A stretch of DNA of 13,676 nucleotides from Brachionus koreanus (taxonomy: Eukaryota; Rotifera; Eurotatoria; Ploima; Brachionidae). Below are positions 1-7,840 of this stretch, piece after piece. A program made the position numbers and the translations under genes. Below the pieces are notes generated by a model, which saw only the letters and a list, made by a program, of their open reading frames with translations, did not search any database and was not told where the DNA came from. Numbering within the stretch: the stretch's first letter is position 1; every line of letters starts with the position of its first letter. Location of the stretch: the NCBI GenBank assembly GCA_016987375.1, contig PJRA01000343.1, forward strand, positions 259,857 through 273,532, given 5' to 3'.

Positions 1-2
1 TA

Positions 3-745
3 TTTCTTCTTAAAGATGGAGCAAATTTACACTCTTACTAACAGCAATTTACAAATTTACTATCAGCTAAATTAGAAAACATAATGTTTGGGTATAACAA
101 AGGAGAAAAAACTTTAGCTAATATTTCTGACTCTGGGGCGAATATAGTTGGCGCAGTTAAATAGTTTAAAGGGATAATGCCGATTCCATGTGCTGCTCAT
201 TGTTTGAATTTATGTGAAAAAGACTTGTTTAATGATACAAATATCAAATTAAAATCAGTAAACAATTCAGAGCAGTTTTATGTAAATAAATTTAATGATG
301 ATGGTGAATTGCGTTTAACCATTTTTAATCAAGAAGAGAAGAAAAAAATAGATAAGTTGAACGAATTAAAATATTTTTTTGAAGAAAATTAAAACCAAGT
401 TTAGACATTTAGTCGCCTCATTTCGTTATTCAGACATTTTGTGTAATAAACTTAAAGACAAGCAAATTGCCTTAGAGTTTTCAAATAAAACAAAACTTGT
501 CCAAGATGAACAATCCAGGTAGAACTCAACATTGGTTGGAGTCTGTTGTTTACAACAATGATGCTTTTAAATAAGAAAATTCTTGAACCAGAAAACAAAA
601 ACATTAAAGATTATGTTTCAAATGAATTAGAGTTTGAAATGATTGACGAATTTTGTGGCCTTTTGTTTCCGATAAAAAATTTGACTGTGATGTTGAGTGG
701 ACAAAAAAAAATTATATCTCAAATACTCAGTCAAGACAAACAGGG
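3..745 (+). pseudogene. hAT-family transposase fragment, decayed
   Basis: Translated piecewise, this reads as the central-to-C-terminal part of a hAT DNA-transposon transposase. Frame 3 carries the hAT signature ISDSGANIVGAVK, then an in-frame TAG, then IPCAAHCLNL at about 181-213, which is the conserved D-N/CAAHxLNL block. After a stop at 390 the match moves to frame 1 (KFRHLVASFRYSDILCNKL, then VQDEQSR*NST at 502-531). The family motif there is R-W-N-S-T, so TGG has become TAG at 520. The frame shifts again at about 531-546 and ends with FCGLLFPIKNLTVMLSG at about 651-701. At least three in-frame stops and two frameshifts make it non-functional. The N-terminal BED finger and the C-terminal dimerisation region are not visible, and the element is cut by the window edge. 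Family assignment is fairly firm; subfamily is not determined. Confidence 0.75.
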
Positions 746-764
746 CAAAGTTATGAGGTTTTAG

Positions 765-1440
765 ACAAAAATTATGAGGCTTTAATCTTTGAAGTGACAA
801 AAAAATCAACCCCAGTTACAGCATATGCATTTGAAATTAAATTTTAAACAACTTCCTTACTACTACTTTGCTCTTTGTTTGATTGACTTCGACTATTGAA
901 TTATTAAAAAAGATTATTTAGTCTAAGAAGAGAACATTTAATATTATTTAATATTATGAAATTAATATTATTTAATTTTTTTCAATTTAACATAAAAACA
1001 AAATATAAACTTTTAGGTTTTTATAATTTTCAATTTCAATTTTTTCATTTTTCAAGGTTAATCAACATTTTGATTATGATTGAATTCTAACTCATTTGAC
1101 TTAAGAAAAAAATAAAAAAGTGAATTTTTACAACTTTCAATAAGAAAAACCTAAAAACTATTGTAATATTCTGACTGTATACAAATTGTTTAAAATGGTA
1201 TTATATCAAAAAGATTCCTTAACTGAGTATCAGTTTTGGTTTGTGTCCTGTCTTGGTTGTTAATCATCATTTAAGATATTAAAAAATCTTAAGCAAAATT
1301 TAAAAGTAATAAATATCAAAACTTAAAAAAAAAAACAAAAAAATAAAAATTAATTTTTTGATAGTTATTGAGTCTCTAAATTTTTTAGCAATATCAGATT
1401 TAATTTGAATTGCTTTATTTCAATTCACAAATTTAATTTT
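765..1440. other. A+T-rich spacer without recognisable gene
   Basis: Mostly homopolymer A/T runs. The only local structure seen is a short direct repetition of a TTAATATTA unit (about 938-975). Short open frames here have no recognisable protein features. Confidence 0.6.
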
Positions 1441-1670
1441 CAAAATTTAAACAAAATAAACTAATATTTTTTTCTTTTTAATCTATTTGAGCTTAGATTT
1501 GTGAAAAATCAAACTCTTTCAAACATTCGAGTAACTACCAAACAACCTATTTTGTATCCTTGTTGCCATAACATGCATTCAATAAGTATTTTTTTTTATT
1601 TACCAAATTCATTTCGTAATTTTATTTTAATAGAGCTTATTTTTCTTCTGTTCTATATTGTCATTAATTC
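1441..1670 (+). repeat. Left copy of a dispersed repeat (inverted pair with 4057-4262)
   Basis: The reverse complement of 4057-4262 aligns along nearly all of this segment. The best block is about 1529-1567, which contains ACTACCAAACAACCTAT and then TGTATCCTTGTTG. Further matches are TGAGCTTAGATTTGTGAAAA at about 1488-1507, ATTTCGTAATTTTA around 1610, and AATAGAGCTTA at about 1629-1639. Short indels separate the blocks, so the copies are old. No terminal repeats or target duplication could be identified, so the class (MITE, SINE or LINE tail) is open. Confidence 0.7.
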
Positions 1671-1704
1671 AAAAAAAAAGAAAATAAATATTTGTTGATT
1701 TTAC

Positions 1705-1865
1705 AGAACATCCTTTTGGTTCACTTGACAGATTGCTTTGGCCAGAAGTTCCAAAATTGTCAGTGCCAGCCGTATTGCTAAAATAAGTTTTTAATTCGGT
1801 TGTTCCTGGTTGACTTATTCCAAATCCACTTTTAATAAAATTAAATAAAGTTTCATTTATTTGGC
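1705..1865 (-). pseudogene. Exon-like segment of unknown minus-strand gene (distal piece)
   Basis: The minus strand is open from 1935 down to 1669. Within it, 1865-1705 looks like an exon: it follows an AAAAG acceptor-type site and ends at TGTTCT|GTAAAA. It would encode about 53 residues, including INETLFNFIKSGFGIS and a Ser/Thr/Gly-rich stretch (NTAGTDNFGTSGQSN). G+C is higher than in the surroundings. The phase fits a direct join to the exon-like block at 2367-2482 (one base carried over), giving an intron of about 500 bp. I do not recognise the family. The last bases approach the repeat copy at 1441-1670. It could be a real but partial gene or a relic. Confidence 0.3.
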
Positions 1866-1935
1866 CTTTTATTCTTAACAAAAAATAAATTATCGAATTA
1901 AAAATAATTATATTTGATTCATGTTTTTCTTTCAA

Positions 1936-2366
1936 AGTTTTTCACTTTTACTTACAAAGTTTTTTCTCTTAAAATTTTTGTTTAATATCAATAAAAAATT
2001 AATATTTTTTTAAAGGTAATTATTCGAAAAATTACAGTTTATTAATTTTATATTTTTTAAGTTAATTTGTGGGAGTTAAAAAATGAATTAGAAAGTCTTT
2101 TTATTGATGTAAAAATTTTGTTTATTGAAATATGTTTTATTTAAATGATCACTATTATAATACTATCTTTTAATTTACTTTTTGTTGAGGTTTTAATAAT
2201 TTTTTTAAATTTTATAAACAAATTTTGCAAACCTTGATTTTACTCAATTACTAAATTATTTTAAAAAAATTAATCTAAATTTTATTTTTATTAATTCTCA
2301 TTTCATTTTAACAAATAAAAATTTTGAATTTTGATTAAATTTTCATTTAACTATTTTAAAACTTAC
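1936..2366. other. A+T-rich spacer, possible intron
   Basis: No coding signal found. If the exon-like segments on either side belong together, this is most of the intron between them. A second GTAAGT on the minus strand near 1955-1950 could be a splice donor of a micro-exon, but I could not build a consistent model with it. Confidence 0.4.
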
Positions 2367-2482
2367 TTCCAATTACTCTGTTTAAGAAAAAATCATGTCT
2401 GGCACTAAATACAGCTCTTAATATCCAGTCTTCTTCGTTGTGACAAATCACTCTCATTTTCTGAAAATTGTCAACAAATTTG
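2367..2482 (-). pseudogene. Exon-like segment of unknown minus-strand gene (proximal piece)
   Basis: On the minus strand this block follows TTTTTTAG and ends directly at a consensus donor, GTAAGT (2366-2361). It encodes 38 codons, including KFVDNFQKMRVICHNEEDW and ILRAVFSARHDFFLN, with a composition unlike the flanks. Just upstream on the same strand (about 2594-2505) another frame reads NNSEHYEFLFSSLKESISHL and then stops. That piece vaguely recalls MULE-type transposase but is too short to assign. No start codon or first exon was found between here and the ATP synthase gene. Relic or partial gene; family not recognised. Confidence 0.35.
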
Positions 2483-2599
2483 CTAAAAAATTTTCATTCA
2501 AAGAGTAAATTTAGTTGTTTTTTGATAGAGATGACTGATCGATTCTTTAAGGGAACTGAATAGAAATTCATAGTGTTCTGAGTTATTTACAAGATAAAA

Positions 2600-2949
2600 G
2601 TTTAATCTTTATGATGAATACATTAATTATCAGACAATTAATTCTATTTTATATAATTTTTTTTTGTGACATTTAATAAAATATGTGACGGTTTAATTGG
2701 TGTCGAAAAAAATATAACCTTTATTTTAAATTTAAATTTAATTATAAATCTAAAAATTATTTATTAATTAAATTAAAGATTATCTGCTTTAAACATAATA
2801 AATTAAATTTGTTATTTTTAGTTTAAATATATAAGAAATTATTTAAGTATTTTTTAATTAGTACACTAAATATTAAATTAGGAAACCGACAAATAAATAA
2901 AAAAAAATTATTTTAAAATAATTTATTTGATCTTATTCTAAAATTTTTT
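2600..2949. other. A+T-rich spacer
   Basis: Nothing beyond long A/T runs, imperfect A/T palindromes and a lone GTGACGG patch was seen here. Confidence 0.55.
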
Positions 2950-2966
2950 TTTGTTGTTGTTGTTGT
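2950..2966. repeat. (TTG)n microsatellite
   Basis: Five tandem TTG units lie just beyond the polyadenylation signal of the ATP synthase c gene, probably outside its mature mRNA. Confidence 0.8.
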
Positions 2967-2974
2967 AAAAGTTT

Positions 2975-2980
2975 TTTATT
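2975..2980 (-). promoter_or_regulatory. Polyadenylation signal of ATP synthase c gene
   Basis: TTTATT on the plus strand is AATAAA on the coding strand. It starts about 15 bases after the TAA stop, a short but workable 3' UTR in a compact genome. Confidence 0.6.
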
Positions 2981-2995
2981 CGGACTAATGTGTAA

Positions 2996-3433
2996 TTAGA
3001 AAGCGAAAAGCAACATAAAGGCCATCATAAGACAAAATAGACCCATAGCCTCGGACAAAGCAAAACCTAAGATGGCATATGAGAACAATTGTTGTTTTAG
3101 ACCTGGATTACGGGCATAGCCAATGACTAAACTTCCAAAAACAGTTCCAATACCAGCTCCTTTTTTTTTAAATAATTTAAATTAATATTTGTTTTGTCCA
3201 ATTTGACAAGATTAAATAGAAATTTATTTACCGGCACCAGCAACTCCAACAGTGGCAGCACCAGCTCCAATGTACTTGGCAGCTGAATCAATGTCATTTC
3301 GAACAGCACTTGTTTGAATTGAGGCTGATTGAATTTTGTTCAAAGCAGCTGGCAGAGTGACAATTGGTTTGAAAGAAGCTTTGTTGAAGAGTAAAGCACG
3401 GGTAGCGCTGGATCTAATGATGTTGCTGGCCAT
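2996..3433 (-). CDS. ATP5MC: Mitochondrial ATP synthase F0 subunit c precursor (two exons)
   Basis: Proton-carrying c-ring subunit of mitochondrial F1F0 ATP synthase. Exon 1 is 3433-3232 and exon 2 is 3159-2996. The join (GCC G|GA) gives 121 residues ending at TAA. Residues 1-46 form an Arg/Lys/Ser/Ala-rich presequence without acidic residues. The mature protein starts at [10 protein letters not shown] (Asp47) and is 75 residues, the exact animal length. Two membrane helices are visible: the Gly-rich [20 protein letters not shown], and [20 protein letters not shown] with the proton-binding Glu104 (mature 58). The polar loop [10 protein letters not shown] holds Lys89 (mature 43), the lysine that is trimethylated in animals. 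The second residue after NP is Gly where many animals have Ser. ATG at 3433 is chosen because it opens a complete presequence in GAAAATGGCC context. Intact and presumably functional. Confidence 0.97.
3160..3231 (-). other. Intron of ATP synthase c gene
   Basis: 72-bp GT-AG intron (GTAAAT...AAAAAG) with phase 1 placement inside the Gly-rich first transmembrane helix. Its removal restores the invariant [11 protein letters not shown] sequence, which fixes both boundaries. Confidence 0.95.
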
Positions 3434-3875
3434 TTTCTTTTCTTTTAATAGTTTATTGAACAAAAATTTTTTTTTTAAAAACCGATTAAATAATTTTTTT
3501 TATTATTTAGAATAAAATGCAACCCTTTAGAAATAACACACTAACTCAATTGGCGGTTCTAGTATATGCAATACAGATGCAAAATAGCTAAACACTTTGT
3601 TTTTAAAAAAAAACTTTATCAAAATGTTTCTTTCCTAACTTTAGTTCTTGTTTTTATATTTGTCCCGTAAAATTCTTCACAAGTAAAAATTAGAATCTCA
3701 TCATAAATTTTTAATATTTTACAATTAAATCAAATTTTATATATAGATCTCAATTTTTATTCATGCTATGACAAAAATGACTTTTTTTCAAAAAGGATTA
3801 GGATATTTCGAAATATTTTATTTTGTTTAAAATTTAAAAAAAAATTCATTAATTATTTAATATTTTGGATGCTAT
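3434..3875. other. Upstream region of ATP synthase c gene
   Basis: Must hold the minus-strand promoter and 5' UTR. The nearest 15 bases upstream of the ATG are purine-rich. A moderately G+C-richer patch with GGCGGTTC lies at about 3551-3558. No TATA-like or initiator element can be singled out against the A+T background, and no other gene is seen. Confidence 0.4.
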
Positions 3876-3879
3876 TTGC

Positions 3880-3930
3880 CCGGCCATTACGTTTAGTCTC
3901 GGACATTTTATTTTTTTTGGCCGGCCTCCA
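3880..3930. other. G+C-rich patch with GGCCGGCC, possible transposon 3' end
   Basis: CCCGGCCA and TGGCCGGCC flank about 30 bases and can pair as a 7-bp stem. The G+C richness is abrupt against the background. An A-rich run with AAAAATAAAAATAAGG follows at about 3950-3966. A G+C-rich patch followed by an A-rich tail can mark the 3' end of a LINE or SINE, but no coding part is attached on either strand. Confidence 0.35.
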
Positions 3931-4056
3931 TCACTAATTTAAAACAAGTTTAAAAATAAAAATAAGGTTTGCAAAATTTAAATAATAATTGTAAAAATCA
4001 ACACTAAAAGTAAATTATAAAAATAGTATTTTGGTATTAATGTATCAGTAAAAAAA

Positions 4057-4262
4057 TTACTTAAAATTAATGACAAACTAAGCTCTATTAAAATTACGAA
4101 ATAAATTTGGTAATTAAAAAAAAAACCTATTGAATGCATAGCAACAAGGATACAATATAGGTTGTTTGGTAGTTATTCGAATGTATAAAGGAGGTTGAAT
4201 TTTCACAAATCTAAGCTCAAAAAGATTTTAAGAGAAAAAAAAATTAGTTTAAATTGTTTAAA
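4057..4262 (-). repeat. Right copy of the dispersed repeat (inverted relative to 1441-1670)
   Basis: The reverse complement matches 1441-1670 in order. Matched blocks include the AATAGAGCTTA-type block, ATTACGAAAT, TGAATGCAT, CAACAAGGATACAAT, ATAGGTTGTTTGGTAGT and TTTTCACAAATCTAAGCTCA. It ends close to where the LINE fragment begins (about 4303), so the two elements may be nested or abutting. Confidence 0.7.
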
Positions 4263-4302
4263 TTCAAAACTAAAAATAAAAATGAAAATAAAAGGATACC
4301 AG

Positions 4303-5296
4303 GTTTTTTGGGCTATTTACTAATATAGCACAAATAGTACTTCTTGGTAACGAAAAATCTAAACCTACTTAACTCAAGTTAGGTGTACCACAAGAATCAG
4401 TATTAATTCCACTTCTTTTTCTATTTTCGATTTCCCTTATCTCTTAGAAAATTTTAATATTAAAATAAGTCATTCAGTTAATGATTCGGAAAGTGCTTTA
4501 TTAAATTTTTTATTACAAATCTTAGTAACTAGTGTTCTTATAACAAGATAGATACAAATTGGTCTAAAACATTTTGCATGATCTTTTCGAATAAACCAAC
4601 TAAATTTCCTGACAAGGTAATATAATTTGTGGGAAATATATACAAGTCGTAGATGAAATAATGCTCTTAGGTTTTAAGATTGATCAACATCTTAATCTTG
4701 CCTGTAGTATCTCATTAGTTGTAAACAACAAACTATTTAGTATTTTCTATCTTTCTTCTTCTGTTAAAATTCAGTTTTTTAAGTCATTTATTTTGCTTTA
4801 TTTTGATTATTGTTCAACTCTTTTGTGTTATTTTTAAAAAAATGCAATAGTTAAACTTGCCTAAATTTACTATTTTTTAATATTAAGATTAATTAATTAT
4901 TTAAATTCAAATTTGAAGTTAATTACTTTAATAGTATAAATGCTTTTCAGCATAAAAATCTTGATAGAATGCTATTTTATGATATCTTTTGCTTATAAAA
5001 AACTATTTTTCCATAATTCACCTGGAAATTTAAGATCGAAATTAAAGAAAAATGATTCAAGAAATTTAAAATACAATTTAAGGAATAGTGAAAATTTGAT
5101 AGAACCAATGTCAAAGACAGCAAATGGTGAAAAAACCTTCGAATATTTGTATGCAAGACTGATAAATAGCTTTGTGATCAAGAGATCAATGTTGAAAATA
5201 GTTACATTCAAGCTTTCTATTTACAATAATATCAATTTGATTTTTACAGATTTTGAAAAAAATTTCATAAAATTTAATTTAAATAATTTAATTTAA
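4303..5296 (+). mobile_element. Decayed CR1-like non-LTR retrotransposon, reverse transcriptase C-terminal half
   Basis: Several frames together read as the back half of a LINE ORF2. At about 4304-4440: TNIAQIVLLGNEKSKPT, a stop, then LGVPQESVLIPLLFLF, a mutated form of the RT block GVPQGSxLGPLLFxxxxNDL. At about 4580-4625: MIFSNKPTKFPDKVI. At about 4650-4834: an open stretch with DEIMLLGFKIDQHLN and SSVKIQFFKSFILLYFDYCS, matching the thumb region (LGxxID..LNF; KxxLFKSFILPxxDYCS). At 4940-5296: SRNLKYNLRNSENLIEP and NGEKTFEYLYARLINSF, matching the usual ORF2 end. Several stops and frame changes show it is dead. The endonuclease domain and catalytic FADD block are absent or unrecognisable. 5' truncation is normal for this class. 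The CR1/L2 group is likely; the clade is not settled. Confidence 0.8.
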
Positions 5297-5756
5297 AACT
5301 TTGTTTCAATGTTTTACTTTTTTAAATAATTATTTTTTTTTATTTGTAATGATTACTTTTATAAAATAAAATAAAAGGTCAATATTGACATAGACACTAC
5401 CCTGTTGATTAACCTTAAAAAATTAGCAATAATTAATTATAATTAATAAACCATAAAAAATTGAAAATTAAAAAAATTAGCATTATAAAAAAAAAGTTTA
5501 GAATATTTTTATTTATTTTTTATTATCAATCATTCCACCAATATATAAAAGTTCAAAATTTTTTTAGAATTTCAATTTTTTTTATAAACAACTCTTTACT
5601 TTGAAAATACAAAATTAAAATTTGCATAACTGAAAAATAGTTTGAATTTGAGTTTTAATTTTAATTTGTCTTAAAAACAATAAAAACATTGACGTACAAT
5701 AAAAACAACAAATTTTAGAATAAAATTAAAATTTTTTTTCTATATTTTAATTTAAA
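5297..5756. other. Spacer between LINE end and SPO16-like gene
   Basis: A/T runs, presumably the LINE 3' UTR first and then the promoter of the next gene. An in-frame TAA at 5748-5750 directly precedes the ATG at 5757. No other gene is recognisable. Confidence 0.5.
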
Positions 5757-6372
5757 ATGAACCATCAAAAGCTTATTGTTTTGCATTCGGTTTTTCAGTC
5801 TAACCAAACATTTATGAACCTCATAGTCAATAATTTTAAATTCAAAAGTATTTTTTAATATTTTACAAATAAATTTTTTTCAAAAAATTGTGTTAGTTTC
5901 TAAAAGTATTCTGCCATACTCAATTATTTGCCCTGAAGAGAGACAGGCTTTTTTGTTTTTAAAAATTCAAGCCTCATTCGACTTTGAAGAAATATGCAAC
6001 AAGTTAATTTTATTTAAACTTAAATATATATTTAATTTTTTTTAGAATAAAAGAGTTTGGATCAAACCATGCTAATGGTCTGATATTTGTTTTATTAGAA
6101 TCAAATGATGAAAAAATTTTTATTCAATTACAAATTGAATTTTTTTCCTTGGAAAATGTTCAGATGATCAATGTTGCTGATATTTACACAACAGTAGAAT
6201 TCATGTTAGCCTATTTAAATGTATGATTTTTTTTTAAAATTTAAATCTAATTTTTGAATAAAAAAAATAGCACCATGACTATAAAAATGTAGTTAATAAC
6301 GAATTCAACTATTACAAAATTGCTGATACAAATGGAAACAAAGTATTGTCTAAAATGATAGATAAAATTTGA
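5757..6372 (+). CDS. SPO16-like / XPF-like-fold protein, four exons (predicted)
   Basis: Four exons join without a stop into 157 residues: 5757-5847, 5897-6002, 6046-6220, 6271-6372 (TGA). All three introns are GT-AG and 43-50 bp, and every junction keeps frame (phases 1, 2, 0). The predicted order is beta (KLIVLHSVF), a variable part, SIICPEERQAFLFLKI, helix (DFEEICNKIKEF), beta (NGLIFVLLES), helix (EKIFIQLQIEFFSL), beta (NVQMINVADI), helix (TTVEFMLAYLNHH). This alternation matches the central nuclease-like fold of the XPF family, here without the catalytic ERKxxxD residues or a C-terminal HhH domain. Length and spacing best recall SPO16 (C1orf146), the SHOC1/ZIP2 partner in meiotic crossover formation. 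That is inference from remembered family features, not a search. FAAP24-like or unrelated Rossmann-like proteins remain possible. AATAAA follows the stop by about 60 bases. Confidence 0.65.
5848..5896 (+). other. Intron 1 of SPO16-like gene
   Basis: 49 bp, GTATTT...TGTTAG, phase 1. Without splicing, the frame hits TAA at once. Confidence 0.65.
6003..6045 (+). other. Intron 2 of SPO16-like gene
   Basis: 43 bp, GTTAAT...TTTTTTTTAG, phase 2. The pyrimidine run before the acceptor is clear and the intron is unusually short. Confidence 0.7.
6221..6270 (+). other. Intron 3 of SPO16-like gene
   Basis: 50 bp, GTATGA...AAATAG, phase 0. Read through, the first two codons would be GTA TGA (stop). Confidence 0.7.
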
Positions 6373-6416
6373 TTTTATTCAAATAGATAAAAATTTAAAA
6401 ATTTAAATATTAATTT

Positions 6417-6451
6417 TATTATTTTTCAATAATAAATAAATTCTCTAAAAA
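6417..6451 (+). repeat. 35-bp direct repeat, copy 1
   Basis: Matches 6884-6918 with two substitutions and no gaps. It includes the polyadenylation hexamers of the SPO16-like gene. Confidence 0.65.
6431..6440 (+). promoter_or_regulatory. Polyadenylation signal(s) of SPO16-like gene
   Basis: Two overlapping AATAAA hexamers, about 60 bases after the TGA of the four-exon gene. Confidence 0.55.
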
Positions 6452-6512
6452 ACTAAAATTTTTTTCATTTTATTGATCACTTAATCTTACTTCATCTCTC
6501 ACAATGCATTTT

Positions 6513-6835
6513 TTATGTCTTCTCAAATTGAAAAATTTAAAACCATTTTAAAAGAGGACGTCGAATCTTCATTGAAGACTGGCCAAAATTATATCAAATT
6601 ATATTAAAAAGACACAATTTGATGCTCATTTTGAAGCATTTTTTTTGTATTTGTTTTTCCACCTCATAATGTAAAAAAATTTACTTGAAAAAAAATTTTT
6701 TTTAATTTTTTTGAAATTTATTTATAAACATGAATCTATTAAAAGATCAATTTTATTTATTTCAGAGATAGATGATAATCCGAATCCACTTAAAAATAAT
6801 TGTTTGTCTGTAAAACTTGAATTTTTTATTTAATA
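6513..6835 (+). pseudogene. Disrupted coding fragment, family unknown
   Basis: ATG at 6513 opens MSSQIEKFKTILKEDVESSL and KTGQNYIK before a TAA near 6603. The stop falls inside an imperfect 10-bp tandem duplication (AATTATATCA then AATTATATTA, about 6587-6606). Counting the 10-mer only once would let the frame continue as KKTQFDAHFEAFF to a GTATTT donor-like site near 6645. Downstream, TTTATTTCAG at 6757-6766 precedes an exon-like piece reading IDDNPNPLKNNCLSVKLEFF, then TAA. The phases of the two pieces do not match as drawn, so no whole gene can be assembled. No family recognised. Reading: a broken small gene or transposon scrap beside the SPO16-like gene. Confidence 0.35.
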
Positions 6836-6883
6836 ATTTAAATTTAAATAAGACAATAATAAGTCAAAAAAGAAAAACCCTAT

Positions 6884-6918
6884 TATTATTTTTCAAAAAT
6901 AAATAAATTTTCTAAAAA
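6884..6918 (+). repeat. 35-bp direct repeat, copy 2
   Basis: Second copy of the 6417-6451 sequence. It lies about 50 bases after the stop of the disrupted fragment at 6513-6835, as copy 1 lies after the SPO16-like stop. Confidence 0.65.
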
Positions 6919-7072
6919 CAACTGATCTCATACTTATTGAGTTTAGATAATTTAACCAGTTAATTATGACCTTATTTAAATTTTTTAATCCAAAATTTTT
7001 TAACTCAATAAAAATGGGATCGATCTGGACCAAAACCCTCAAGGTTAATGCACCCTCTTCTATTAATTTCAT
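6893..7072 (-). other. Small minus-strand open frame of unknown status
   Basis: 59 codons from ATG at 7072 to TGA at 6893. The first third is the most protein-like and least A+T-rich (EEGALTLRVLVQIDPIF); the rest is Asn/Ile/Leu-rich as expected by chance here. The 29-bp repeat at 7056-7084 covers its start codon. Not recognised; could be a transposon scrap. Confidence 0.15.
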
Positions 7073-7084
7073 ACATATTAATTA
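7056..7084 (+). repeat. 29-bp exact direct repeat, copy 1
   Basis: Identical to 7180-7208, with a start-to-start distance of 124 bp. It contains CTATTAATTTCATACATATT. Confidence 0.8.
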
Positions 7085-7179
7085 ATTATTAAAATTTAAT
7101 TATTTATTAATGAATTAATTTATTAAAAATAATTAATTAATGAACTTAAATGAAGTATTAATGAAGTTTGTCTTAATTG

Positions 7180-7208
7180 TCTTCTATTAATTTCATACAT
7201 ATTAATTA
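7180..7208 (+). repeat. 29-bp exact direct repeat, copy 2
   Basis: Second copy of 7056-7084. The 95 bases between the copies are almost pure A/T with ATTAATTAAT motifs. Confidence 0.8.
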
Positions 7209-7840
7209 TTTTAAATAATTGAATTTAATTAATTAAAATCCCAATTTTTCACATTGCCTCAAAAAAAATTACTTTTTTTATGTATAATTCAATATTATAT
7301 AAAATATATATATCACATTTTTAATTGATTAAAGTGCTCTCAGATATTTATTTATTTAAAAAATAATTTAGTCCTTCCTTTCAGCCACATGATTGATTTT
7401 TGATGTCGCATAATATTGCAAAATAACAATAAAATTTAATTTAGATTGAGTTTAACGTTTAAATTTTTAAATGTTAGAAAAGAAATTTACAATTTTCATT
7501 AATTTATCAAAAAAGAATTAAAAACTCCTTATGTAAACTTTAAGTAGAAAAAAATTGAATCTAAATTCAATAATTTAGAATAAGAATCAATTTATGAAAT
7601 TTATTTATCTCTTAGATATTAAGATTAAAGAAAATATATATATTTATTTAATATATATATAATAATCTTTGAAATGATTATTATTATTATTTTTTTTTAA
7701 ATGATTATTTTAGAAGCAATTTTCTTTCTTTTTCTTTATTGTATTTAATTTAGTACTAAATGAGATCTATTTCTTTCTGCTATTAAAAAAATTAAATTTT
7801 CACACTTGATAGCTAAATTTTTTTATATGCTTCCTATAAG
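7209..7840. other. A+T-rich spacer or intron
   Basis: Contains (AT)n stretches near 7292-7310 and an imperfect AT palindrome at about 7634-7660. No exon could be recognised. If the exon at 7841 belongs to a real gene, part of this is its last intron. Confidence 0.45.

Noticed and set aside
653..847. 64-codon plus-strand frame at the end of the hAT fragment
   Set aside because: The hAT-like reading (FCGLLFPIKNL) lies in another frame; this one has no transposase features.
1669..1704. C-terminal end of the 88-codon minus-strand frame
   Set aside because: The likely coding part stops at the GTAAAA donor at 1704; the remainder is A/T run into the dispersed repeat.
2390..2460. Resemblance of VICHNEE...LRAVFS to the polypeptide GalNAc-transferase start motif
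   Set aside because: Only a few letters coincide, and nothing else of that enzyme family (DxH, QxW repeats) is present nearby.
3127..3309. Minus-strand 60-codon frame across the ATP synthase c gene
   Set aside because: Alternate-frame reading through the intron; the spliced model reproduces the conserved subunit c exactly.
4993..5211. 72-codon minus-strand frame
   Set aside because: Antisense shadow of the LINE ORF2 C-terminal fragment.
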